Source: Microbulbifer sp. HZ11 (GTDB taxonomy: Bacteria > Pseudomonadota > Gammaproteobacteria > Pseudomonadales > Cellvibrionaceae). Taken from it: a DNA stretch of 64,000 nt. Numbering within the stretch: the stretch's first letter is position 1; each line of letters opens with the position of its first letter. Shown one piece after another: positions 18,576 to 27,052 of the stretch. A program made the translations under genes and the position numbers. A model generated the notes under the pieces. The model searched no databases, was not told the DNA's origin, and worked only from the letters and a program-made list of their open reading frames with translations. The DNA lies in contig NZ_JELR01000002.1 of the NCBI RefSeq assembly GCF_000708675.1, forward strand, positions 1,814,228 to 1,878,227, written 5' to 3'.

Positions 18576-18604
18576 TAGTGCCGCCCCGTTCATACCTACG
18601 AAGC

Positions 18605-19774
18605 TTAGCGAGTCTCGTTAAACAGCTCGCGCCCGATCAACATGCGACGGATCTCGGAAGTGCCCGCGCCAATCTCGTACAACTTGGCATCGCGCAGCAG
18701 GCGGCCGGTCGCGTATTCGTTGATATAACCGTTACCACCGAGAGTCTGAATCGCCTGCAGCGCCATCTGCGTCGCACGCTCCGCAGTAAACAGGATCACC
18801 GCCGCAGAATCCTTGCGCGAATCCTCACCGCGGTCACAAGCCTTGGCTACAGCGTACAAATAAGCGCGGCTCGCATTCAGATCCGCATACATATCCGCAA
18901 CCTTGCCCTGCATCAACTGGAACTCACCGATCGCCTTGCCAAACTGCTTGCGCTCATGAATGTACGGCACCACGATATCCATACACGCCTGCATAATGCC
19001 CACCGGGCCACCGGACAAAATCGTACGCTCGTAATCCAGACCGCTCATCAGCACGCGCACGCCGCCGTTCAGTTGGCCCAGAATATTTTCCTCCGGCACC
19101 TCACAGTCCTCAAACACCAGCTCACAAGTGTTGGAACCGCGCATACCCAGCTTGTCCAGCTTCTGCGCCTGAGTGAAACCTTTAAAACCGCGCTCAACAA
19201 TAAACGCCGTAATACCACCAGAACTGATACCCGGCTCGGTACGCGCATAGATCACATAAGTGTGCGCATCCGGACCATTGGTGATCCACATCTTGTTGCC
19301 GTTCAGGATAAAACGGTCACCCTTCTTTTCCGCCTTCAACTGCAGGCTCACCACATCGGAACCGGAGTTCGGCTCACTCATCGCCAGCGCACCGATATGT
19401 TCACCGGAACACAGCTTCGGCAGATACTTCGCCTTCTGCTCCGGAGTGCCGTTCTTGCGAATCTGGTTTACACACAAATTGGAGTGGGCGCCGTAGGACA
19501 GACCGACAGACGCAGACGCGCGGGAGATCTCCTCCATCGCCACCGCATGGGCCAGGTAGCCCATATTGGAGCCGCCGTACTCCTCTTCCACAGTCATGCC
19601 CAGCAGGCCCAGCTCGCCAAACTTCTTCCACATATCGGCGGGGAACAGATTGTCCTCGTCGATCTGCGCCGCGCGCGGGGCCAGTTCTGCCTGACAGAAC
19701 TTGTAGACCATATCCCGCAGCATATCGATGTCTTCACCGAGGTCGAAGTTCAGGGTTGGGTAAGGGGTATTCAT
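18605..19774 (-). CDS. liuA: Isovaleryl-CoA dehydrogenase
   Basis: FAD-dependent oxidation of isovaleryl-CoA to 3-methylcrotonyl-CoA, passing electrons to ETF. The 389-residue acyl-CoA dehydrogenase shows [20 protein letters not shown] and [19 protein letters not shown] in the middle domain, [18 protein letters not shown] with the Glu typical of the isovaleryl-type catalytic position, and [20 protein letters not shown] near the C-terminus. The N-terminus [20 protein letters not shown] is also typical. It is the first enzyme gene after liuR, 45 nt away, so co-transcription from the LiuR-controlled promoter is likely. Confidence 0.96.
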   Translation of the reverse strand: MNTPYPTLNFDLGEDIDMLRDMVYKFCQAELAPRAAQIDEDNLFPADMWKKFGELGLLGMTVEEEYGGSNMGYLAHAVAMEEISRASASVGLSYGAHSNLCVNQIRKNGTPEQKAKYLPKLCSGEHIGALAMSEPNSGSDVVSLQLKAEKKGDRFILNGNKMWITNGPDAHTYVIYARTEPGISSGGITAFIVERGFKGFTQAQKLDKLGMRGSNTCELVFEDCEVPEENILGQLNGGVRVLMSGLDYERTILSGGPVGIMQACMDIVVPYIHERKQFGKAIGEFQLMQGKVADMYADLNASRAYLYAVAKACDRGEDSRKDSAAVILFTAERATQMALQAIQTLGGNGYINEYATGRLLRDAKLYEIGAGTSEIRRMLIGRELFNETR

Positions 19775-19819
19775 GGGCTGCTCCGCAGTGAATCAGTCAG
19801 AGTATTGTTCGAGTAAGTG

Positions 19820-20212
19820 TCAGTTGTTGTGTTCTTTCAGCGCCGCCTGGGTGCGGGCTGCCGCCTCGTCCAGCTGCGCGAGCATCTTCTCGATATCCCG
19901 CTGCTGCTGGCGCAGCTGTTGGCGCTTGGCGTCGATACGGTCGAGGAGGCGATTGAGCTGCTCCACATTGCCGTGGGCCGGGTCGTACATATCGATGATT
20001 TCCCGGCTCTCATCCAGCGAGAACCCGAGGCGCTTGCCGCGCAGGATCAGCTTCAGGCGCACCCGGTCTTCCGCTGTGTACACCCGCGTCTGCCCACGGC
20101 GCTCTGGGCTGATCAGTCCCTTGTCCTCATAGAAACGGATGGTGCGGGTGGTAATCCCGAACTCCTGGGCCAGCTCGGAGATGCTGTAGCTTTGGGTCAC
20201 AGTGCTGCTCAT
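19820..20212 (-). CDS. liuR: MerR family regulator of leucine/isovalerate degradation (LiuR)
   Basis: A 130-residue MerR-type regulator. The winged helix (residues about 8-75) reads YSISELAQEFGITTRTIRFYEDKGLISPERRGQTRVYTAEDRVRL, followed by a coiled-coil dimerisation helix (about 85-125, NRLLDRIDAKRQQLRQQQRD). Known LiuR proteins in proteobacteria control the liu genes, and here it leads the liu operon. A perfect 28-bp palindrome lies 48 bp upstream of its start. No cysteines for metal sensing are present, which fits an acyl-CoA-type or organic ligand rather than a metal. Confidence 0.92.
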   Translation of the reverse strand: MSSTVTQSYSISELAQEFGITTRTIRFYEDKGLISPERRGQTRVYTAEDRVRLKLILRGKRLGFSLDESREIIDMYDPAHGNVEQLNRLLDRIDAKRQQLRQQQRDIEKMLAQLDEAAARTQAALKEHNN

Positions 20213-20259
20213 ATGGCTGGGGCGCTCATGGATAGTCCTCAGATTTGCCCGAAGTCTAG

Positions 20260-20287
20260 TTGACGTTTACGTTAACGTAAACGTCAA
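20260..20287. promoter_or_regulatory. LiuR operator, perfect 28-bp palindrome
   Basis: The half site TTGACGTTTACGTT is followed directly by its exact reverse complement, giving 28 bases of perfect symmetry. It sits between divergent liuR (start 20212) and the sigma factor gene. The published LiuR consensus in gammaproteobacteria is a TTGACGTTTACGT-type palindrome, so identification is strong. It may also affect the divergent sigma gene. Confidence 0.88.
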
Positions 20288-20354
20288 TCTGGGCCAAATC
20301 GTGACTGGCGGCACCTAACCGGTCTCGCTGACGCCGGATTACCCGCCGGCGGCA

Positions 20355-20951
20355 GTGGCGGAAAATTTATGTAAGGTTTTGGCGCTACTGGATACAGTAA
20401 CTGGCACTACCCGCCTCAGGCGGCCCCAACGACATGGAAAGAAGAACCACAACTTGGACGCGCGCGAACAACTTTTCCAGCAGCTGATCGAGGAGTGCGG
20501 CGGCGGTATTGCCCGCCTTGCGGGCAGTTATGTGCGCAATCAGGCCGAGCGCGAAGACCTGGTGCAGGAGATCTGGCTGGCCATCTGGCGGGCGCTACCC
20601 GGTTTCCGTGGAGACTCCAGCCTGCGCACCTTCGCCTACCGTATTGCCCACAACCGCAGCGTTACCCAATTGGCCCGTCGCCGCGACAGTGAAGACAGTG
20701 AGGTGCTGGAAACGGTCGCCGATGAGCGGCCGGGCCCCGAGGCGCAACTGGAGCGGAGTCGCGACGCGGAACGGCTGATGCGGGCGGTTTCCCTGTTGCC
20801 CCTGGGTATGCGGCAGGTTCTGACCCTGCGCTTCGAGGGCCTGAGCTATAGCGAGATTTCCGAGGTGCTGGGGATCAGCGAGTCCAATGTGGCGGTGCGT
20901 CTAAACCGGGCGCGCGACCGCCTGAACACAAAATTGAGTAACACGGTGTGA
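20355..20951 (+). CDS. ECF-type RNA polymerase sigma factor
   Basis: A sigma-70 family protein of at most 198 residues. Region 2 is clear (REDLVQEIWLAIWRALPGFRGDSSLRTFAYRIAHN) and region 4 as well (LPLGMRQVLTLRFEGLSYSEISEVLGISESNVAVRLNRARDRL); region 3 is absent, as in ECF sigmas. The start is uncertain: the frame opens at GTG 20355, but TTG 20454 has a GAAAGAAGA ribosome-like site and would give a more normal N-terminus beginning near DAREQLFQQLI. The stop overlaps the start of the next membrane protein by 4 nt, so the pair is translationally coupled. Regulon unknown. Confidence 0.88.
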   Translation: MAENLCKVLALLDTVTGTTRLRRPQRHGKKNHNLDAREQLFQQLIEECGGGIARLAGSYVRNQAEREDLVQEIWLAIWRALPGFRGDSSLRTFAYRIAHNRSVTQLARRRDSEDSEVLETVADERPGPEAQLERSRDAERLMRAVSLLPLGMRQVLTLRFEGLSYSEISEVLGISESNVAVRLNRARDRLNTKLSNTV

Positions 20952-21592
20952 ATCAGCAGATGAACAATCGAGCAGGCGGCGGGCCCAGCGCGGATCAAAA
21001 TGCAGAGGATGGACTGCAGGATCTCGCCAATCTGTGGCAACAGGCTCCGGTTGCGGCGCCAGTACCCGAAGCCATTCGTGCGCACGTAGGCCGGCAGGAG
21101 CGACGCATGCGCTGGTACGCTTGGTTTGAATGGGGGACATCCCTCGTCGTCGGCGTAGGCGGCGTCTACCTGGTGCTGAGAAGCGAGGCCGGTGATGCCC
21201 TCTGGCGCGCGTTGCTGGTCGTTGTGTTGTTGGCCTTTGCCATGGCGTTTTCGGTTGTTAACCGCCGCGGTGTGTGGGAACCGCTGGAAGAGTCGGTACG
21301 CGGTTATCTGGACCTGGCTCGACTGCGCCTCGTGCGCAAGCGGCGCATGTTGATTTTTGCCTGGCTGTTTTTTATCGCAGAGCTGGGGATTTTTGCGGTG
21401 TGGCAGTGGCTGTCGGCGTATGGCTGGCTGGAGCCAGTATTCGCCGATTCAGGCCGCTTTGCCCTTACCTGGATTTCTGTGTTTGCGCTGGCCATGGGTA
21501 TCTGGAGTTTCTGGTACTGGCGCCGCATAAAGAGCAGCGAGCAGCAGATCGCGAAATGGCAGCAGGAAAATATCGCAGTAACTGAAAATTAA
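20948..21592 (+). CDS. Membrane protein coupled to the ECF sigma factor, possible anti-sigma
   Basis: A 214-residue protein starting at GTG and overlapping the sigma gene by 4 nt. A soluble N-terminal region (1-55) is followed by four hydrophobic segments: WYAWFEWGTSLVVGVGGVYLVL, ALLVVVLLAFAMAFSVV, MLIFAWLFFIAELGIFAVWQWL and FALTWISVFALAMGIWSFWYW. No zinc anti-sigma motif is visible. Coupling to an ECF sigma suggests it holds or releases the factor at the membrane, but this rests on position only. Confidence 0.72.
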   Translation: MNQQMNNRAGGGPSADQNAEDGLQDLANLWQQAPVAAPVPEAIRAHVGRQERRMRWYAWFEWGTSLVVGVGGVYLVLRSEAGDALWRALLVVVLLAFAMAFSVVNRRGVWEPLEESVRGYLDLARLRLVRKRRMLIFAWLFFIAELGIFAVWQWLSAYGWLEPVFADSGRFALTWISVFALAMGIWSFWYWRRIKSSEQQIAKWQQENIAVTEN

Positions 21593-21680
21593 ATTGTAAG
21601 AAAGCGATATGTGCGGGTACTACAGAAGGTGTCGATCGATCAGCGAATAACGAATTTCTATCATTAAAGAGACATTAACC

Positions 21681-21983
21681 ATGTTGTCGAACCTTGAACA
21701 AAAGTTTTCCGATTTTCTCGAGCTGCTTGCACAAATGGATCCGGTCCAGACCGTCGGTTTCGTCATTTTCTTTTTCGCGATCTGGTTTCTGCCGAGCCTT
21801 CTGGCAATCTTTTTCAATCGCGGGCACCTGGGGAAAATTTTCCTCGCCAATATCCCGGCCGGACTGTCGTGGATTGCGTGGGTGGCGCTGCTGGTGTGGG
21901 CGGCTACGGGCAAGATGAGTGGCAAGCTGGCCAAAAAATACAAGGCCGAAGGATCACCGGTGGCAATGAAGGCGGAGGGTTAA
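21681..21983 (+). CDS. Superinfection immunity-like membrane protein (Imm_superinfect family)
   Basis: A 100-residue protein with two transmembrane segments (VGFVIFFFAIWFLPSLLAIF and IPAGLSWIAWVALLVWAA) separated by the FNRGHLGKIFLANI loop. The pattern Lp-x-lla-f-x-n-r-x3-gkIfl-N-x2-aGls-wiaWv-aLvWa matches the family named after the T4 Imm superinfection exclusion protein. Chromosomal members are common and their role is not established. It is in a short run with the sigma factor and membrane protein, 88 nt away, but need not be co-regulated. Confidence 0.72.
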   Translation: MLSNLEQKFSDFLELLAQMDPVQTVGFVIFFFAIWFLPSLLAIFFNRGHLGKIFLANIPAGLSWIAWVALLVWAATGKMSGKLAKKYKAEGSPVAMKAEG

Positions 21984-22019
21984 CCCCGGCGCGATTGGCG
22001 GGGAAGCGTTTTCAAAAGT

Positions 22020-22060
22020 CTGTCTTCGCCTGCGCACAGGGTGTGTACAAGCGAAGACAG
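22020..22060. terminator. Possible terminator hairpin
   Basis: A perfect 10-bp stem (CTGTCTTCGC with GCGAAGACAG) and a 21-nt loop, between the small membrane gene and the convergent hutH. No T run follows, so it may be an attenuating or rho-dependent stop. Confidence 0.4.
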
Positions 22061-22086
22061 CCGATTCAGGCTTGGTGGTTCAGGCG

Positions 22087-23637
22087 TTACCGGTTGCTTG
22101 GCAACATTTCGGTTGCCAGGTATTCGCGGTAATACGCACTTGCCAGCAACTGCTTGGCTTCCTCAATATCCGGTGCGAAGTAGCGGTCCTTATCGTAGAA
22201 AGGTACGCGCTCGCGCAGGGCGGCCTTGGCGCTTTCCAGTTTCTCGGTGGTTTTCAGCGGTGCGCGGAAGTCGAGGCCCTGGCAGGCCGCAAGCAGTTCC
22301 ACCGCGAGGATGCCGCAGGTGTTGTCCGCCATATCCCGCAGGCGGCGGCCGGCGAAGGTGGCCATGGAGACGTGGTCTTCCTGGTTGGCGGAGGTGGGCA
22401 GTGAATCCACGCTTGCCGGATGGGCGAAGGTCTTGTTCTCGCTGGCCAGTGCCGCAGAAGTCACCTGCGCGATCATAAAGCCGGAATTCACCCCGCCGTT
22501 GTCCACCAAAAACGGCGGCAGGCCGGACAGGTTGGAGTCGATCAGCAGGGCCATGCGGCGCTCGGACAGGGAGCCGATCTCGGCAATCGCCAGCGCCAGA
22601 TTGTCTGCCACCATCGCCACCGGTTCTGCGTGGAAGTTGCCACCGGAAATGATGTCGGAGTTTTCCGGGTTCTCTTGGTCGGTAAACACGAGCGGGTTGT
22701 CGGACACGCCGTTGGCTTCCGCCAGCAACACTTCAGATGCGAAGCGAATCTGCTGCAGGCAGGCGCCCATCACCTGGGGTTGGCAGCGCAGGGAGTAGGG
22801 ATCCTGCACTTTTTCGCAATTCTCGTGGGACTCGCCAATTTCACTTTCATCTCCCAGCAGGTCGCGGAAGCTCGCGGCCACGTCGCGCTGGGCAACCTGG
22901 CCGCGGGCGGCGTGGATGCGGTCGTCGAAGGGGCGGCGGGAGCCTTTGGCGGCTTCCAGGGTCAGCGCTCCGGTTACCACAGCACCGGCGAACAGGTCTT
23001 CCGCGCTGAACAGACCCTGCAGGGCAAACGCGGTGGATGCCTGGGTGCCGTTCAGCAGTGCCAAGCCTTCCTTCGGCGCCAACACCAGCGGGCGCATTTC
23101 TGCAAAACGCAGGCCTTCGGACGCGGCCTTGCGCTCGCCATTGATAAAGCACTCACCTTCGCCCAGCAGTACCACGCTCATATGTGCCAGCGGCGCCAGG
23201 TCACCGGAGGCGCCCACGGAGCCTTTTTCCGGAATGGCGGGGTAGACACCGGCGTTGACCAGTTTGATCAGTGCCTGAATCACCTCCAGGCGGATACCGG
23301 AAAAGCCGCGCGCCAGGGAGTTGATTTTCAGTACCATCAGCAGGCGCACGGTGTCTTCGCTCATGAAGTTACCGGTGCCGGCGGCATGGGAAAGAACGAT
23401 GGCGCGCTGCAGGGTTTCCAGGTCTTTCTTTTCAATGCGGGTGTTGGCCAGCAGGCCAAAACCGGTGTTGATGCCGTATACGGTGCGGCCCTGTTCCAGT
23501 ACGTCGGCAACAGTTTTCGCGGACGCTTCGATGGCTGCGTGTGCGTCTCTGTTCAGGGTCAGTTTGACCGGCTCGCGGGCGACGCGGCGCAGTTGTTCCA
23601 GGCTCAGTTGGCCGGGGGTGATTTGCAGTTGGTACAT
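22087..23637 (-). CDS. hutH: Histidine ammonia-lyase
   Basis: Deaminates histidine to urocanate, the first step of histidine catabolism. The protein is about 516 residues. The MIO cofactor tripeptide ASG is visible in [15 protein letters not shown], with the family motifs [24 protein letters not shown] and [17 protein letters not shown] used the ATG at 23637 (MYQLQITPG), preceded by GGTGA; a GTG four codons upstream is also possible. It is the last gene of the leftward hutC-hutU-hutH run, 138 bp from hutU, with an A element in the gap. Confidence 0.97.
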   Translation of the reverse strand: MYQLQITPGQLSLEQLRRVAREPVKLTLNRDAHAAIEASAKTVADVLEQGRTVYGINTGFGLLANTRIEKKDLETLQRAIVLSHAAGTGNFMSEDTVRLLMVLKINSLARGFSGIRLEVIQALIKLVNAGVYPAIPEKGSVGASGDLAPLAHMSVVLLGEGECFINGERKAASEGLRFAEMRPLVLAPKEGLALLNGTQASTAFALQGLFSAEDLFAGAVVTGALTLEAAKGSRRPFDDRIHAARGQVAQRDVAASFRDLLGDESEIGESHENCEKVQDPYSLRCQPQVMGACLQQIRFASEVLLAEANGVSDNPLVFTDQENPENSDIISGGNFHAEPVAMVADNLALAIAEIGSLSERRMALLIDSNLSGLPPFLVDNGGVNSGFMIAQVTSAALASENKTFAHPASVDSLPTSANQEDHVSMATFAGRRLRDMADNTCGILAVELLAACQGLDFRAPLKTTEKLESAKAALRERVPFYDKDRYFAPDIEEAKQLLASAYYREYLATEMLPSNR

Positions 23638-23668
23638 AAAATTTTTCACCGAGAATTTTTGATTGCCC

Positions 23669-23760
23669 CGTCATACCGGCGAAGGCCGGTATCCAGTGAT
23701 TTGGCAGCGGAGTTTTTTCAGGCGCCGATGCTGGATCCCGGATCAAGTCCGGGATGACGA
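23669..23760. repeat. A element (copy A2), paired REP-like palindromes
   Basis: CGTCATACCGGCGAAGGCCG plus GTATCCAG at 23669-23696 faces CTGGATCCCGGATCAAGTCC plus GGGATGACGA at 23731-23760, with 34 nt between. The two halves have different variant sequences (GGCGAAGGCC and GGATCAAGTCC types). It lies between hutH and hutU. Confidence 0.85.
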
Positions 23761-23775
23761 TTTAAATAAGATTGA

Positions 23776-25449
23776 TCAGTTTTTTAGCATCGGCAGGTCC
23801 AGGCCCTGCTCCTTGGCGCACTCTTTGGCAATGTCATAGCCCGCATCCGCATGGCGCATAACGCCGGTGGCCGGGTCGTTCCACAGCACGCGCTCGATGC
23901 GTTTTTTCGCGGCTTCGGTACCGTCACACACGATCACCACACCGGAGTGCTGGGAGAAGCCCATGCCCACGCCACCGCCGTGGTGCAGGCTCACCCAGGT
24001 GGCGCCTGAGGCAGTATTCAGCAGCGCGTTCAGCAGCGGCCAGTCGGAAACGGCATCGGAACCGTCCATCATGGATTCGGTTTCGCGGTTGGGACTGGCG
24101 ACGGAGCCGGAGTCCAGGTGATCGCGACCGATCACCACCGGTGCTTCCAGTTCGCCTTTGGCCACCATTTCGTTGAACGCCAGTGCCAGGCGTGCGCGGT
24201 CTTTCAGGCCGACCCAGCAGATACGTGCGGGCAGTCCCTGGAACTGAATGCGCTCGCGGGCCATGTCCAGCCAGTTGTGCAACTGGGGATTATCCGGGAT
24301 CAGTTCTTTTACTTTCGCGTCGGTTTTGTAAATGTCTTCCGGGTTGCCGGAAAGCGCCGCCCAGCGGAAGGGACCGACGCCTTCGCAGAACAGTGGACGG
24401 ATGTAGGCGGGTACGAAGCCGGGGAAGTCGAAGGCATTTTCCACACCCACTTCAAACGCCATCTGGCGAATGTTGTTGCCGTAGTCGAGGGTGGCGGTGC
24501 CGCGCTCTTGAAGCGTGAGCATGGCCTGCACCTGCACACCCATGGACTTTTTCGCTTCTTTGACTACCAGCGCTTCGTCGCGCTTACGCATTTCGGCGGC
24601 GTGGTCCATGGTCCAGCCTTGCGGCAGGTAGCCATTCAGCGGGTCGTGGGCGGAGGTCTGGTCGGTAACGCAGTCCGGGACAATGCCGCGCTCGACAATT
24701 TCCGGGAATACATCGGCGGCGTTGCCGAGCAGGCCGACGGAGATGGCTTCCCCCTTTTCCATGGCTTCGTTGATCATCGCCAGGGCTTCGTCGAGGCTGG
24801 TGGCTTTTTTGTCCACGTAGCCGGTGCGCAGGCGGAAGTCGATGCGGGTTTCATCGCACTCGACGGCAATCATGCAGAAGCCGGCCATGGTGGCAGCCAG
24901 CGGCTGAGCGCCGCCCATGCCGCCGAGGCCGCCGGTGAGTACCCATTTGCCTTTGGCTTCACCGTCGAAGTGTTTGCGGGCCACTGCGGCAAAGGTTTCG
25001 TAGGTGCCCTGGACGATGCCCTGGGAGCCGATGTAGATCCAGGAGCCGGCGGTCATCTGGCCGTACATGGCCAGGCCTTTTTTATCCAGCTCGTTGAAGT
25101 GTTCCCAGTTGGCCCAGTGGGGGACGAGGTTGGAGTTGGCGATCAATACGCGGGGGGCGTCGGCATGGGTTTTGAACACGCCCACGGGTTTGCCAGATTG
25201 CACCAATAGGGTTTCGTCGTCTTCTAAGCGCTTGAGGACTTCGACAATTTTGTCGTAGCACTCCCAGTCGCGCGCGGCGCGGCCGATGCCGCCGTAAACA
25301 ACGAGATCTTCCGGGCGCTCGGCGACGTCCGGGTGCAGGTTGTTCATCAGCATGCGCAGGGGGGCTTCGGTGAGCCAGCTTTTTGCGTTCAGCTTGGTGC
25401 CGGTAGGTGCGGCAATTTTGCGGCTGGGGTCGTGACGTTTATCGGTCAT
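23776..25449 (-). CDS. hutU: Urocanate hydratase
   Basis: Converts urocanate to imidazolone propionate, using tightly bound NAD. The 557-residue length fits. Clear family motifs include [17 protein letters not shown], the NAD region [41 protein letters not shown], and [17 protein letters not shown] sequence seen as [20 protein letters not shown]. The C-terminal [20 protein letters not shown] is also characteristic. The start at 25449 ([11 protein letters not shown]) was chosen; the frame continues upstream through repeat sequence that is not coding. It is downstream of hutC and probably under its control. Confidence 0.97.
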   Translation of the reverse strand: MTDKRHDPSRKIAAPTGTKLNAKSWLTEAPLRMLMNNLHPDVAERPEDLVVYGGIGRAARDWECYDKIVEVLKRLEDDETLLVQSGKPVGVFKTHADAPRVLIANSNLVPHWANWEHFNELDKKGLAMYGQMTAGSWIYIGSQGIVQGTYETFAAVARKHFDGEAKGKWVLTGGLGGMGGAQPLAATMAGFCMIAVECDETRIDFRLRTGYVDKKATSLDEALAMINEAMEKGEAISVGLLGNAADVFPEIVERGIVPDCVTDQTSAHDPLNGYLPQGWTMDHAAEMRKRDEALVVKEAKKSMGVQVQAMLTLQERGTATLDYGNNIRQMAFEVGVENAFDFPGFVPAYIRPLFCEGVGPFRWAALSGNPEDIYKTDAKVKELIPDNPQLHNWLDMARERIQFQGLPARICWVGLKDRARLALAFNEMVAKGELEAPVVIGRDHLDSGSVASPNRETESMMDGSDAVSDWPLLNALLNTASGATWVSLHHGGGVGMGFSQHSGVVIVCDGTEAAKKRIERVLWNDPATGVMRHADAGYDIAKECAKEQGLDLPMLKN

Positions 25450-25545
25450 GGTTGCCTCGTCTATTTCCAAATTCTGTGGATAGTTTGAATTGGAGTTTGG
25501 TGGGTTTTTGGCCCGCAGTTTTAAATCTGGTTCTGTGGCGGCGAG

Positions 25546-25645
25546 GCACCGGGTAGAGGTTTTCAGGACCGCTGTGAACCCATCCCTGGGCGCTTCGGCG
25601 CAAACATCCTGTTTGCGACGATCCTGAAAACCTCTACCCGGCACC
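25546..25645. repeat. E element (copy E2), cruciform-type intergenic repeat
   Basis: Between hutC and hutU. Arms of 20 bp match perfectly (25549-25568 with 25622-25641, reading CCGGGTAGAGGTTTTCAGGA). The core has GTGAACCCATCCCTGGGCGC and the hairpin CGCAAACATCCTGTTTGCG. Forward orientation follows the hut transcription. An A element follows immediately. Confidence 0.88.
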
Positions 25646-25679
25646 CCGCCTTCAATTCGTGCTTCTGTCCTTCGAGTCT

Positions 25680-25784
25680 CGTCATCCCGGACTTGATCCG
25701 GGATCCAGTGCCTCCGAACTGGCAACACATCTGGATGCCGGATGCTTTTGTCATGCCGGACTCGATCCGGTACCGGCATGACGA
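25680..25784. repeat. A element (copy A3), compound REP-like palindromes
   Basis: CGTCATCCCGGACTTGATCC plus GGGATCCAG begins at 25680, then two more related units occur at 25731-25784 (CTGGATGCCGG, and TCATGCCGGACTCGATCCGG with its inverse). It ends close to the hutC stop at 25789. Confidence 0.8.
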
Positions 25785-25788
25785 ACTT

Positions 25789-26532
25789 TTAAAACCGGAG
25801 TTGTGCGCCCAACCGGTACCGATTCCCCGGGTGCACCAGCCGCGCAAAACTCACCGTGCCCGCACTGCTTTTTGTACGCCGCCAGATCTGCAGGCACGCC
25901 GTCCCCTGCTTGATTTCCAGCGCCGTACCAACTGCTTCATCCGCACCAATCGCTTCAACCGTGGTATCCACCTCCGTCAGCGGTGCCACACGGGTCAGGT
26001 ATTCATTGGGTGTAGCCGCGTGGAAGTTCTGGTGCAGGTATTCCGGCACCAGTGTGGGGTTGGTATAGCGTTCTTCGAACTGGATCGGCAGGTCGTTGTC
26101 CAGGTGCACGATGATGGAGTGGTAGACCGCAGCGCCTTCGGCGAGACCGAGGGCGACGGCGACTTCGGTGTTGGCTTCGGTCTGCTCCAGTTTGAGGATG
26201 CGGTTGCTATAACTGTGACCGCGGGCGGCAACTTCGTCGGCGATGTTGCGGACTTCCAGCAGGGAGCCGGCAGGCACCGGTTCGGCGACGAAGGTGCCGA
26301 GGCCCTGGGAGCGGATCAGTACGCCTTCGTCGGTGAGTTCGCTGAGTGCACGGCGGGCGGTCATACGGCTGACGTTGAAGTCCTGGGCGAGCTGGTTTTC
26401 CGAGGGCACGCGAAAGTGCGCGGGCCATTCACCGGATTCGATCTGCGCGCGGATATACGCCTTGATGGCGGCGTAGCGGGGCTGACTGCCGAGATCTGTA
26501 GTGGCGGTGGTTGTGGATAACTGACTGCTCAT
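25789..26532 (-). CDS. hutC: GntR/HutC-type histidine utilisation repressor
   Basis: A 247-residue repressor. The N-terminal GntR winged helix (about 22-90: YAAIKAYIRAQIESGEWPA, VPSENQLAQDFNVSRMTARR, LTDEGVLIRSQGLGTFVAEP) is followed by a UTRA ligand domain (about 105-245: EVAVALGLAEGAAVYHSIIV, FEERYTNPTLVPEYLHQNF). HutC proteins bind urocanate and then release hut promoters. The start at 26532 (MSSQLSTTTATT) was chosen. A palindromic candidate operator lies upstream, consistent with self-control of the leftward operon hutC-hutU-hutH. Confidence 0.95.
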   Translation of the reverse strand: MSSQLSTTTATTDLGSQPRYAAIKAYIRAQIESGEWPAHFRVPSENQLAQDFNVSRMTARRALSELTDEGVLIRSQGLGTFVAEPVPAGSLLEVRNIADEVAARGHSYSNRILKLEQTEANTEVAVALGLAEGAAVYHSIIVHLDNDLPIQFEERYTNPTLVPEYLHQNFHAATPNEYLTRVAPLTEVDTTVEAIGADEAVGTALEIKQGTACLQIWRRTKSSAGTVSFARLVHPGNRYRLGAQLRF

Positions 26533-26583
26533 ACTTGTGTGGTCTTTACCTGCTCGGGTAGAGTGTCCGCCTGGTTGTACATT

Positions 26584-26597
26584 CTTGTATATACAAG
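26584..26597. promoter_or_regulatory. HutC operator candidate
   Basis: CTTGTATATACAAG is a perfect 14-bp palindrome 52 bp upstream of hutC and matches the known TTGTATATACAA-like HutC consensus. A TTGTACATTC sequence starting about 8 bp before it may be a weaker half site. No equivalent palindrome is visible directly upstream of hutI. Confidence 0.85.
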
Positions 26598-26699
26598 CTT
26601 GTTGGTGGGGCAACTATGGATTTGATGTGGGAGGCTGTCAATAGGTGGGTGGTTGTTCGCCTGCAGGGCAGGTTCCTACAAAAGGATCGGATTGTTGTT

Positions 26700-26770
26700 G
26701 TCATGATCCGGCATCCAGAAGCTCGGCCAGTTCAGTGGCACTGGATCCCGGATCAAGTCCGGGATGACGA
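26700..26770. repeat. A element (copy A4), REP-like palindromes
   Basis: TCATGATCCGGCATCCAG (a degraded left half) faces CTGGATCCCGGATCAAGTCC plus GGGATGACGA, in the hutC-hutI gap. The left palindrome is shortened compared with A2 and A6. Confidence 0.75.
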
Positions 26771-26802
26771 GGGCCGAAGTGCAGAAGTATGAATCGAAGG
26801 TC

Positions 26803-26934
26803 AGGTGCTGGGGGCAGGGTTTCAGGATCGTCGGCAACAGGGACGTTGCCGACGAAGCGTACATGGGTTAGGCAAGTGTTTGCGAAGCACTGCTTCGCGC
26901 GCAGCCTAACGACGCCAATCTGTGATTGGCGGCC
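26803..26934. repeat. E element (copy E6), with an extra stem-loop module and no visible right arm
   Basis: The left arm AGGTGCTGGGGGCAGGGTTT is followed by the hairpin CGTCGGCAACAGGGACGTTG plus its closing half and the box AGCGTACATGGG. From 26867 to 26934 it carries a module starting GTTAGGC and ending with GCCAATCTGTGATTGGC and GGCC, shared with E5. I could not find a complementary right arm, so the copy may be incomplete. It lies between divergent hutC and hutI. The 520-base gap holds this, A4, and the HutC site, with no gene. Confidence 0.75.
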
Positions 26935-27052
26935 AACGCACGAGACCAAGGTGCCCGGCCGCCAAGAAACGAAGTTCAAGCGCTGTGAGAATCCGCGCCA
27001 AACTCTCCCAACAGGGCTATCGTTACAAATAACGCCAATTCAGTGAGCGACT

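Noticed and set aside
26867..26934. Possible integron attC site (GTTAGGC and GCCTAAC ends)
   Set aside because: The ends match attC core consensus words, but their order is reversed: attC starts with RYYYAAC and ends with GTTRRRY. E5 has mismatches in both. No integrase or cassette was seen.
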